Shown piece by piece: positions 44,138-53,478 of a stretch of 64,000 nucleotides of DNA; the first letter of the stretch is position 1, and every line of letters starts with the position of its first letter. The stretch is from Agapanthus africanus (taxonomy: Eukaryota; Streptophyta; Magnoliopsida; Asparagales; Amaryllidaceae). The stretch lies in assembly GCA_030015575.1 (NCBI GenBank), contig JASDDO010000026.1:28598079-28662078 (forward strand). The letters are read 5' to 3'. Made by a program: the position numbers and the translations under genes. The notes beneath the pieces were generated by a model that saw nothing but the letters and a program-made list of their open reading frames with translations, did not search any database and was not told the DNA's origin.

Positions 44138-44901
44138 GTAGAATTAAATTCTACATGGGTATATTCTCAGTTAAACAGAGCCGTTGGATCAAAAATCCAA
44201 TGGTGATTAAAAATTATCAAATGATAGAATTAAATTCTATTAAGGGGGAAGATATCTCCCTGTTTTTTTTAAATAAAAAAGATCTTCTCTGTTTAACAGA
44301 GAGTTATTGGATTAAAGATCTAATAATAGAATCAAATTCTAAAATAGGAAAATATTTCCCTAATCTTTCCAAATGAGAAAGATAAATTCTGAAACCTCGG
44401 ATTAAAATCCAATGGTGATTAAAAATCACCATTTAATATAATTAAATTCTAGCTATGGGAAAATATTTATCTAATATTGTTAAAAATAAGACTATATATT
44501 CTGTAAAACAGAAATTCACCGGATCAAAACTCCAACGGTGGATAAAATCTCCTAAATAATTTTTAAAGCCAATTAAATCAATTGATATCTCTCAAATGAG
44601 AGTTTATCTCAAACTAATTAATAATTTGTCTCTCCTATATAAATGATAGGAGACTTCAAGTCCCCCCAAAAGGAGAAGATCGACCCTCTAAGCTTCTAAA
44701 ATAAAGCCAGAAGCCATAAAACTGAGAATTCAATTCTCTTCTCAAAATAGAAAATTCTCGCTCATTCGAAACCCTAGGTAAAACAAAAAAAAGAGATAAA
44801 ATGTATCTTCTTTGTCTGGCATAAAGGAAAAAAAGGGTTCAACCCTTCACAAAAAGAGAATTTTGTTCTTCATCTGATTTGAGATTTGCAAAGCAAATCT
44901 C
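44138..44901 (+). repeat. Cluster of perfect short palindromes
   Basis: Perfect stems with 0-7 base loops: GTAGAATT/AATTCTAC (44138-44154), ATAGAATT/AATTCTAT (44224-44240), CTCTGTT/AACAGAG (44287-44301), AATGGTGATT/AATCACCATT (44411-44433), CTCTCA/TGAGAG (44589-44602), TCTCCTAT/ATAGGAGA (44631-44653), GAGAATT/AATTCTC (44724-44738), AAGGGTT/AACCCTT (44833-44847), GAGATTTGC/GCAAATCTC (44881-44901). Confidence 0.85.
44636..44644 (+). promoter_or_regulatory. TATA box inside a hairpin
   Basis: TATATAAAT lies in the centre of the perfect inverted repeat TCTCCTAT...ATAGGAGA (44631-44653). A second candidate, TTATAAATGAGG, lies near 46011. Which one drives the element is not clear. Confidence 0.4.
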
Positions 44902-45200
44902 TCCATAAGTTGAAAATTTAAATTTCATCGGGGCGATTCTGTTCTTCAAACTCAAAATTTAGGAGAAAGAACTAGATTAAAAGAAAAAGAGAGAAAAGTA
45001 CGTATGTTCTGGTAATTTAATTCCCTTGCAAACAGGGTTTAACCCTACATGAATGAATTTAGCTTTTATAAAAGAAACAAAAGAACTCAGTTTTCCAATA
45101 AAAAAACGATACCGAATCTTCAGAACATAGATCTTGGTAATCATTAATGGCCAAAATGCCATTAACAGAGATTCAATGTCTAAAAAGAAAAGGACTGGGT

Positions 45201-45456
45201 ACCTCACGTGAAACACACATGAGTGCCTAAAACATTCCTTAAATGGGACTCAATGCCTCACGTGCTTCCCACTTGAGCACCCAAAACAAAAGACTCAGTG
45301 CCTCACGTGCTCCATACATGAGCGCCCAAAATAAATGCTCTGCGCCTCACATGAGTGCCATACAAAGTGCTTAGCTTTCTATATTCTGTCAAGTGCTTAG
45401 CACTTATTGGGCAGCGCCCATGTTTGAACGCCTCATGTGTTTCCCACGTGAGTGCC
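45201..45456 (+). repeat. G-box hairpin repeats, second cluster
   Basis: Five units of about 45 bp read GCCTCACGTG(C)...CCCAC(G/T)TGAG(T/C)(G/A)CC. CACGTG cores are at 45205, 45259, 45304 and 45445, and CACATG variants at 45216 and 45348. CTCACGTG pairs with CACGTGAG across the unit. Confidence 0.78.
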
Positions 45457-46197
45457 AGAACCACAAATAAGTACTTAGCACTTCTGAAAAAAGAAAGAAG
45501 GAAAGCCTAATACCGAGTAGAACAAGACCAAATTGGCTAAGTCTCTGAAGTTACTTGCAACTGAGCCCAAATGCTCTGTTGTTGAATCTGAAATAAAAAA
45601 TGATCCTTAAAATGTTGTTAAGTTGATCTTAATCTCAAATAGGACTAACGTATTTTTAGTTAAAATAAATTGAGGCCAAATGCTCATATATTTAAGTTGA
45701 CCTTAATCTTATAAAAAAATAGATTAACGGTCCTTAAATAAAACAAAAATTCTTTGAAATGACGTAACATACAACCTAATTTCAATCCCCAAATCTAAAA
45801 TATACGGATTTGGACTAATCTGTGCCTTACGGGTGATGACATAAACTAGTCTCCGAATACAATCCACGGGCAATCATAACAAACAAAATAACACATGAAA
45901 TGAGGTGATCTTCTGGAGCAGGAGAAAGTGGTTATCGTAATGCAGTAACATAAGTCACTGCAGGGGCTTGTGCCTGTAGGGAAAAGAATCCCCACAATAA
46001 AAAAACCCTTATAAATGAGGGGGAATCTGATGAAATCTGCTACATCGGTCGCATCTGTCCAAACGTCCGATATACGGTGCCATAAATCAACTTAGTATCT
46101 TCGGAGAGGTGGATAGATATATCCAAATAGCATTTGTCCCCAAATTCAGGCTAGATGTCCCAATGTATCAGTCCAATCTTCGGCGGTAAACAGATTT

Positions 46198-46212
46198 TGG
46201 CACGCTCGGTGG
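46198..46212 (+). other. Primer binding site of Tat C
   Basis: TGGCACGCTCGGTGG follows the LTR end after five bases (GATTT). It differs by one base from the TGGCACGCCCGGTGG motif usual in Tat/Ogre elements and matches Tat D at 28543. Confidence 0.7.
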
Positions 46213-46243
46213 AAGCTTTTCCTCTTTCAACCTCACACTTCGT

Positions 46244-47361
46244 ATGTCGTGTTTCGTGAACAAAATCGCAGTTCGCAATGGTTGCCCTGGGATTCGAGGT
46301 ACTAAAATTTGGTGTCTTGCACTTGTGCAGAAATCAATGGCTTCCCGCTGCACCTCATGCAATAGCAAATCTCTCTCCACCCCAACTAGAAGAATGATGT
46401 ACGGGCCTAACACGGCCTCCATTTTCTCAATGTCGGTGGGGCAGGTCACATGGGCCACTACCGGGCTTTTTTTCGGGACCATGCTCCCGCCTGTGAATTT
46501 TGCCGCCTCAACGCCATAAGGAGAAGCTCTCAGAAATTTGGTCTTCGATCGGTTGGCAACCACGACAGCTCCTATCACCAAGCCGTCAAACCCTGAAGCC
46601 TCAGTCTTCAACAGACCGAGCAAGAGCTTAAGCGGGCCCGTAAAAAAGCCCATGATATCAGAGGGAGGTACCCCAAAACGGCTAGCTCTCCTTACTCCTA
46701 CTATAGGTGAAGCCAATAAAAGTGTTTCCCATCTAAGATGGTCGGACTTAGAAAGATTGGCCAACCCCGCTCCAATTTCAGCTAGGACGTCGGTCTTCGA
46801 GAGGTTGACACCAACCGAAATTCCTCAGCAACGCAGGAAGTATGAAGAAGATGCCTCCAAAACTGAGGCGATTCGTACTCCAAGGCATGCTCGATGTCGC
46901 CACTGGTGTCGAGTGAAAGAAGCTGGGGGCAACACTCCCTCTGGGATCACCCCACCATCTCCTGCGGTAGATATCAACGATGCTGTTCCAACCGGGAACA
47001 ACATTGACCCACTAAGGAGGGTACGTAAGAACTTGCCGACGGTGATGCTAAAGAAATCATCTCCGCCAGTAGAGGCCTCTGTGCAGTAACAGCCAGAGCA
47101 GCCTCACCAATAGCTCTCCTCACAGATTCATAGAGTCTGACGAAAAGTCTAAGACTCCGTGCTTAACAAAAATTACTCTCGTTGACCTAAAAGGTCTAAT
47201 GCCCAAAAAGAAAAAGACCGCTCCTCCACCATACAATGAGGGGTCATTCTTAAACAGGTGCTTGTCACAATGGCTCCTTCAGCTCTGACTTCTCATAAAA
47301 GAATGAGACCGGAGAAAATCCTGCCTCCCGCGGCAAATTCCAAAGGTGATGAATCTAAACA
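46244..47361 (+). pseudogene. Tat C N-terminal ORF with VF-x-RL repeats
   Basis: One frame runs 46244-47089 with a single stop at 46517-46519. It begins about 30 bp after the PBS. The later half repeats a short motif: LVFDRLATTTA, ASVFNRPSKS and TSVFERLTPTE, spaced by Pro/Ser/Lys-rich linkers. Similar VF(D/E)RL repeats are known in plant Tat Gag-region proteins, with no proven job. After 47090 stops accumulate, and the Tekay element enters at 47367. The region connects with 57830 once that element is ignored. I infer an extra ORF or Gag extension, as in Ogre-like elements. Confidence 0.6.
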
Positions 47362-47366
47362 CCCTA
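47362..47366. repeat. Target site duplication of the Tekay element, left
   Basis: CCCTA is identical to 57825-57829 on the far side. It fixes both outer borders. Confidence 0.9.
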
Positions 47367-50156
47367 TGTAATGACTTTGATTTTAATGTACGAAATTTTT
47401 TAAGTTAATGTATAGAATGGAGTTTGCAAGCCTGAGTACAATTTAAAATTTAATTTGTTTAAGAACAACAAGAAACAACTTCTAGCTCACTGGTAAAGTC
47501 CTTGCACTGCTGTGATGTATCCCCTTTGTTCGAATCCCATCAGACACTTTATTTTTTCAGATTTTATTTTCAAACTTTTTGGAAGCCCAAAGGCTTACAC
47601 ATGCAATGCATTTAAAAATGAAAAGTCAGGAAAATAAGCATGTGCAAAATGTTGTAAATACAGAGGCGGACACATGGCCCCTACCCACTAAACGACCGGC
47701 GAGATTGCCAAATTGGCCGGTGCCGACGGGTGACCCGTAGGCAATGAAGCTCGGGTTTTGCACACGAGTCCCTTGGCCTACCCCCATTACCCCTGCACTG
47801 TTTGATTACTCTGAAATCAAACAGAGACCCATCAATTCCCTAATTTATCACATTTTAATGCATTTTAATTCACTCTTTTAATCCCAAAACCTTAATTCCA
47901 CACTATAAATATTATCCCATGCCCTAGCCCCTCCTCATTCTGAAAATTCTATCCAAAACCCTCAAATTTTCTCAAGTATAAGTGGAGTAGAAGAGGAGTT
48001 AGCCAACGACCAACTTCCGGCGAGGAATCGAGGCTATTTCGGCAACCTCGCGACGCCACGACCACCAAACTAGTTTCTTCAACCTTTCCTTACCAGAATT
48101 CACTTGTAAGTCCCCCCAATCTCTCTCCTTCCTCTTTAAAAATCTCTTTTTCAAAACATGTCGGTAAGTGGAGTTAATACCAATAAACCGTAAAAAGTTC
48201 ACTTTTTTTTACATATTTTTCATCCATGTTTGTAATCATATAACTAATGGTTAGAAAAAATTTTCACTCAAAAATATTATGAAACATAACCTTAATTTAA
48301 CTTTTACGTTAAAATACCATGAACTTCACATATATCTCTTTTAGTATTTTTTGTTAATCATACCTTTAGAAAACATCACGGGATAATGATCTACCTCTCA
48401 AAAACACATATGGGTAGCACGATTCTCTTTGAACCTATTTATGGCGAATACAATATATTTCATTAAAATACCGTCTAGTATAAAAACGGTTTTCTTTTGA
48501 ATTGTATTTCAAAACCCTTTGCAAATATGGTTCTACAACCCTTTTTAGGGGACCCGCTATTGGATGGTGTGGATTATCGCACATCCTTGGACTAGTAGAG
48601 CGAGATGCAGACCTCCTTACGGAGCATTCGGTCTCGAAAGGTTTTTAATACGATTTTTAAGAAAAACGGAATTTTCTATTTAATAATAAAATTAATTTTT
48701 AATATTTATATAAATATTATAAAATCAATATATTTTCAAAATAAAATAACCTTATATTTTTGAAAGGAAAGAATTATACGTTTCATCAAAATACCATCAA
48801 GATATCAATACAAGACATGCTTGCAGTAAAATACTATGAATTATTTAAGTTAAGGTAATTATCACTAAAATACCTAAAACCCTTAAAATTCATATCCATG
48901 AAAATCCTAAATAAAATAAATAACTTCTCGAGATTTATTTTGAAATTATATTAAAAATATTTTTTATAAAACCACCTTGAGCTATATAAAACACTCTTAA
49001 GGACTTTAGTAAATATAGGTTTAAGCAGAATCAATTCTCTTGGGCCTCAGGGAGCCGGAGAAAGTAAGTGCTTGCCTATTTAAGCTTGAAAAACTCAACG
49101 GTGCTATCAATGGTAATTGTCTTGGAAAAAGATATAAATCCAGCCGTCCATATACAGTAGTTACCGATAACTCCCGAACCTAATTCAGGATCCAAATCGG
49201 TTATAAGTGTCTGACTCAAGTCTCAGTCTAAATCAAGCTTGAATTCAAATCAAACCAGAATCCAATTCAAACATGAATCCAAACTCTAACATGCATACTT
49301 GAACCTGAACCTGAATATCAAACCTGAATACAAGACTTGACTTGACCGAACCATGGCTATAACTTGACATGAATACAAGTGTATATCTTGAACCTGATTA
49401 CTTGAACAACTTGTATCCATTGTCTCGGCATGTTACTTGACCGAACCATGGCGTATTTTTTGTTAATCATAATCTATACGATACATTACGGGGTTAAAGG
49501 GGTAGATTGGTATGGAATGTATTAAAAGTGACACGAGATGATCACTAATAGACACCTATATGAATTCTCGTGTCGCTGTCCCGTGGGTTTTGACGGGGTC
49601 TTATACTACATGTTACCATAGTCCACAGGGAAAGATGGACTTCTCTCGTATACCCTAATACCTTCTGTATCAAGGTATAAACAACTACGTTAGAATATCA
49701 ATCTTATACCTATACACCTTAACAGTTCAATTCTCAATACTTTCTATATTCCTGTCTTTCTTTTGAGGCTTATTGAGCACTAGTTCGCTGACGACATTCC
49801 TATCTTTTCATTTTTTGGAATGTTCGTCAGGAGGACCGGACTCTCTCGAGATCGAGCCTAGCCAGGAGGACGTGGACTAGTTCACCGAGCAGCAGGACTT
49901 CTAGCTTTTCCTTGTACTTACTTTTCATTTCATATGCCACTGTTTAGGCATTGCTTTATATCTTTGTACTTTCCTTTTCAAAGCTATGTATTGTAAAGAT
50001 GAATGTTAATAAAAGTTGCTATTCATATTATATCTCTTATCATTTCATGTGCATTTTATATATTTCTTATTTACGCTTAACGTATTTATTTCTGAGTAAA
50101 TACGTCGCGTTCATGCCACGTCTCCTTCTCCGTATTTTGGGAAGCGGGGCGTGAAA
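47367..50156 (+). mobile_element. Tekay element 5' LTR (2790 bp)
   Basis: It starts TGTAATGACTT and ends GGGGCGTGAAA (CA mutated to AA). It carries the tRNA-like module at 47483-47537 (box A TAGCTCACTGG, box B GTTCGAATC), the TATA box near 47903, and the hairpin block at 48535-48640. Confidence 0.92.
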
Positions 50157-50180
50157 GGTTTTGTTGGCGGCTCATGTAGG
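50157..50180 (+). other. Leader/PBS position of the Tekay element
   Basis: GGTTTTGTTGGCGGCTCATG follows the LTR directly and matches both TR-GAG leaders. It shows no initiator-Met PBS. Conservation across three copies suggests this is the real primer-binding region for another tRNA or primer. Confidence 0.5.
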
Positions 50181-50299
50181 TCAGTTCTGCATGGAATCCT
50201 AAGCAATATATCATAAGAAATATAAGAATCGGTAACTATACATTCTTTACATTTCAAATTTCTTGAATCTATCCTAACCTTTATTTTTCTATCAAGGTC

Positions 50300-51593
50300 A
50301 TGGATTCACCGAACAACACGAGTACCAACATCAATGGAAACACTCCACCTCCTATCCTACCATCACCACCTACCGTTGCAGCTCCCATCAACGAGCAAAC
50401 GGTATTGCTTGAGGTGATCAAGAGCCTCTTGGGGGAACAGCAGCAGCAGACTGCTATCCTCATGCACCGCCCAGAGGTCGAGGCACCCGAAGTCAAACAA
50501 TTCCAGGCACTGCACCCGAATCATTTCTCCAGGAAAGAGAGCCCACTAGAGGCAGAGAAATGTGCTTAGCCTATCGAAGATGACCTGGTAGCAGGACAAG
50601 TGCCAGAGATTTCTTAGGTGAGAGTTGCGAAGCTGCAACTAACAGATAACGCCAGAGTCTTGTGGAAGGCTGAAGAAAGCCGACTCGCCCAACCGATTCA
50701 ATGGAGGACATTTCACGATATGTTCGACACGAAATACTTCCCTAAGACTGCCCATTTTGACATGGAACATCAGTTCATCCACTTACAATAAGGCTCGATG
50801 TGGAGCAAATCTGTGGATGAATAAGATACCGAGTTTACCATGCTTAGAGGGTAAAATATGTCTCAATAGTCAATTTCCTGATATCACATACTACACTGCT
50901 AACACAAGGTTGTAACAGGTTCGCGGTACACCTGATTTCGATTGTTGAGATCCAGGCACGAAGATTTCAGCAAGGGTTAGACTCGGAAATCCAAGCTGCA
51001 CTCGCTACAGGGGATTTCCCAACCCATGATCTTGTTCTGAAGGCTGCCCGACGCTATGAGGCAGTAGTGAAGAAGAAGGGCAGTTTTCAGACTGCCGGTG
51101 TGAAATGCCGTGTCACTCAGATGGCAAGAGGAGCCTCTTCCAGGCTAACTTTTGCACCCAGGAGACCGGGAGTAACTTTTAACCGGCCCCAGTCCAGACT
51201 TTTGCCTCTATTGCAAGATGAATAGACACCTAGCGAAAGACTGCAGGCATGCGAATGTCTTGTTCTTATTTTGTGGAGCGTCTATTCATGCTATCGGATC
51301 TTGCCCACATCGTCTCAACATAGCTCCCGTATCCCGACCAGCGATCACCGTTCTGTAGCGGCTAGCTATTCAGGCTCCTGCACCTCGTCTTGCACTACCT
51401 GCTCCACCTACACATGGATCTCCGGCACAGCCTCCTCATCAATTTCATCAGGCACAGAGGAACATGCCTCAAGGGCAGAGGAACATGCTCCAGGGTGAGA
51501 GGAATGTGCCTCCAGCAAGGAGAAATGTACCTCGGCATCAGGCTTTCACCTTTACCGTTGAGGAAGCCGAAGCTACTGGCCAAGTTATTACTG
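50300..51593 (+). pseudogene. Tekay Gag (two exons)
   Basis: MDSPNNTSTN starts at 50300, ~140 bp after the LTR. Exon 1 has a Pro-rich start, INEQTVLLEVIKSLLGEQQQ, then capsid-like VRVAKLQLTDNARVLWKAEE and FPKTAHFDMEHQFIHLQ, with stops at 50567, 50616, 50789 and 50822. Intron 1 follows. Exon 2 continues as GFAVHLISIVEI, QQGLDSEIQAALATGDFPTH and DLVLKAARRYEAVV. After a frameshift near 51150-51195 come two knuckles: CLYCKMNRHLAKDC (complete) and FLFCGASIHAIGSC (first Cys lost). The tail is rich in Arg, Pro and Gln (QRNMPQGQRNM). Frame 2 reaches the intron 2 donor at 51594. Gag builds the particle and binds RNA. Confidence 0.88.
50851..50918 (+). other. Gag intron 1 in the Tekay element
   Basis: Donor TTAGAGG|GTAAAATATG, branch-like GCTAACAC (CTAAC at 50899-50903), acceptor GTAACAG|GTTCGCGG; 68 bp. 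The first intron codon read through is a stop. Splicing gives LRGFAVHLI, equivalent to LSRFAAHLI in TR-GAG B. Confidence 0.72.
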
Positions 51594-51675
51594 GTAATTC
51601 CCAATCTTTTCATCTTTTCAAATATTTGTATATCTCTATATTTTCCGGTATCTAAACCAACCTCACACAACTTAG
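51594..51675 (+). other. Intron 2 at the gag/protease junction
   Basis: Donor ATTACTG|GTAATTCCC, acceptor CAACTTAG|GTACTATAC; 82 bp and T-rich (typical of plant introns), ending with stops in the Gag frame (last at 51653). Splicing moves Gag frame 2 onto the protease frame 0 and produces VITGTILVTTLSALAQF. The VTGTI(L/I) start of protease is the usual continuation in Tekay-type polyproteins. Confidence 0.72.
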
Positions 51676-52214
51676 GTACTATACTAGTAACCACCCTTTC
51701 TGCACTAGCACAGTTCAACACTGGAGTGTCACATTGCTTCATGTCCCAACGTTTCGTGAAAACACATGCGATTCCCATGAAGCCACTCATTTCAAGACGG
51801 AATGTCAGTTCCGGGAATGGAGTATTGAAGGCAAATATGGGATTGGATCAGTGTCCGGTTGTAGTTTGCGGACGAGAATTCGACGCGAATTTCAAAGTAC
51901 TGGACATCATAAATTTTGGTGTTGTGTTGGGAATGGGCTGTCTAGGAGTTTTCTATGCTACGATTGACTGCATTCAAAGGAGTGTAGTATTTGAGATACC
52001 AGATCACCCAGTCTTTTACTTCAAGAGTGGAGACAGAACTTTGGAGCCAGGAATCTTCCGTGCCAAGCCGAAGAACGCAGAAGTATTTACCCTTTCGGCG
52101 GAAGAAGAAAAGCTTGAGGTAGTTCGAGAGTTCGAGGATGTGTTTCCTGAAGATATAATAAGTTTGTCTTCCGATCGAGCTCTTGAATTCAACATTCACT
52201 TACTACCTGTGCGC
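51676..52214 (+). pseudogene. Tekay aspartic protease
   Basis: TILVTTLSALAQFNTGVSHCF is the active-site region. The usual DTG/DSG reads NTG (AAC), so the catalytic Asp is lost. Further on come CPVVVCGREFDANFKVLDI, FGVVLGMGCLG (flap and ILGMDWL region), IDCIQRSVVFEIP and the linker to RT (REFEDVFPEDI). The frame is open to 52244, but homology shifts frame near 52214 at the start of the RT domain. Protease would release Gag, RT and integrase from the precursor. The upstream Met at 51390 belongs to a shadow frame; the real 5' edge is the intron 2 acceptor. Confidence 0.85.
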
Positions 52215-53478
52215 AACCGGTTATCAAAGCTCCGTACCGGTTAAGTCCTGAAGGATTAAAGAAGATCCGTACTCAGTTGGACGAAATTTTGAAGAAAGGT
52301 TGGATTTGTCCAAGTACTTCAAGTTGGGGATCTCCAGTTTTTCTGGTGAAGAAGAAAGAAGGTTCATATAGAATGTATGTAGATTACCGAGCTCTGAATG
52401 AAGTGACGATAAAGAACAAGTATCCACTACCGCGCATTGATAATCTTTTCGATCAGCTAAGTGGGTATTACGTATTTTCAAAGCTAAATCTTCATTCAGG
52501 TTATCATCAGGTGAAGGTCAAAAAGTATGATATTCCTAAAACGGCGTTCAGGACTCGCTATGGTCATTACGAATATCTTGTGATGCCATTTGGAGTGACC
52601 GATGCACCTGAAATATTTATGAATCTGATGAACCAAGTTTTCCGATAGTACGTAGAAAGGTTTGTTGTTATCTTCATCGACGACATTCTGGTGTATTCAA
52701 AGAATCGGAAAGAGCATGCCGAGCATTTATGGATTGTCCTGGAGACATTGCGACAACATTAACTCTATGCCATGTACATCAAGTGTGAATTTTGGCTAGA
52801 TCAAGTCAGATTTCTCGGACCCATTGTTTCAGGCGAAAAAATCTCAGTAGATCCAGCTAAGGTGTCAGCTGTCTGCGAATGGCCAACACCAAACACGGTG
52901 AAGGATATTCGAAGTTTCTTGGGATTAGCAGGATACTACCGAAGATTCATTGAAGGTTTTTCAAAGATAGCAGCACCCCTGACCAAGATCATACGTAAAG
53001 ATGAAGCATTCGTGTGGTCAGATACATGCGAACAAGCTTTTGTAGAACTCAAGTCAAGATTAACATTAGCTCATATTCTCGTAATACCGGATCAATCTGG
53101 AGGTTTCGTCGTGCATTGTGATGCGTCCGGTAAGGGATTAGGATGTGTTCTACATCAGCATAGAAAAGTTATAGCTTTTGCATCAAGACAGCTGCAAGTT
53201 CATGAGCGCAACTATCCAACACATGACTTGTAGTTGGTAGCCGTTATCTTTGCACTTAAGATTTTGTGCCATTATCTTCTGGGAGAACAAGTGGATATAT
53301 ACACAGACCACAAAAATCTGAAGTACGTATTTACTCAGAAGGAATTGAACATGCGGCAGAGAAGATGGTTAGAACTCATGGGGACTTTGACATCAACCTA
53401 CAATATCATCTAGGGAAGGTGAATGTAGTTCCTGATACACTTAGCCGTCATCCATTATCAATGAATCTCATCGCATAG
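52215..53478 (+). pseudogene. Tekay reverse transcriptase and RNase H
   Basis: [80 protein letters not shown] and catalytic FIDD at 52673-52684 (F/YIDD is normal in this clade). RNase [47 protein letters not shown] and the end VVPDTLSRHP. Three single-base stops at 52646, 52760 and 53231 and a frameshift near 53373 break it. Otherwise the domain is nearly complete, so this is a fairly young pseudogene compared with the Copia copies. It would copy element RNA into DNA. Confidence 0.92.

Larger units (their letters stand above)
43925..46192 (+). mobile_element. Putative 5' LTR of Tat C
   Basis: It lies between the Copia B integrase break and a Tat-type PBS. The right edge GGTAAACA at 46192 is followed by GATTTTGGCACGCTCGG. 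The left edge, set by where Copia similarity stops (TTAATTAATTAAAC), does not show TG, so it is approximate. The stretch is non-coding and unusually structured: seven CACGTG cores, about ten perfect short palindromes, and a TATA box in a hairpin. The matching 3' LTR would lie outside the window. Confidence 0.6.

Noticed and set aside
43927-45480. CRISPR-like repeat array
   Set aside because: Repeats are imperfect, unevenly spaced, self-complementary and lie in a plant retrotransposon LTR. No spacers of constant length and no Cas genes.
46168-46764. Minus-strand ORF of 198 codons across the Tat C PBS
   Set aside because: It runs antisense through the PBS and the VF-x-RL coding frame, resembles no known protein and has no promoter or partner. 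It is a shadow of the plus-strand frame.
50157-50180. Resemblance of GGTGG(C)CCATG to the anticodon arm of initiator-Met tRNA
   Set aside because: The match is to the tRNA in sense orientation. A primer-binding site must be complementary, so the likeness does not explain priming and may be chance.
51390-51675. Start codon of a separate protease gene at 51390
   Set aside because: The frame from 51390 to ~51675 overlaps the Gag tail in another phase and has no homology. Protease homology starts right at the intron 2 acceptor.
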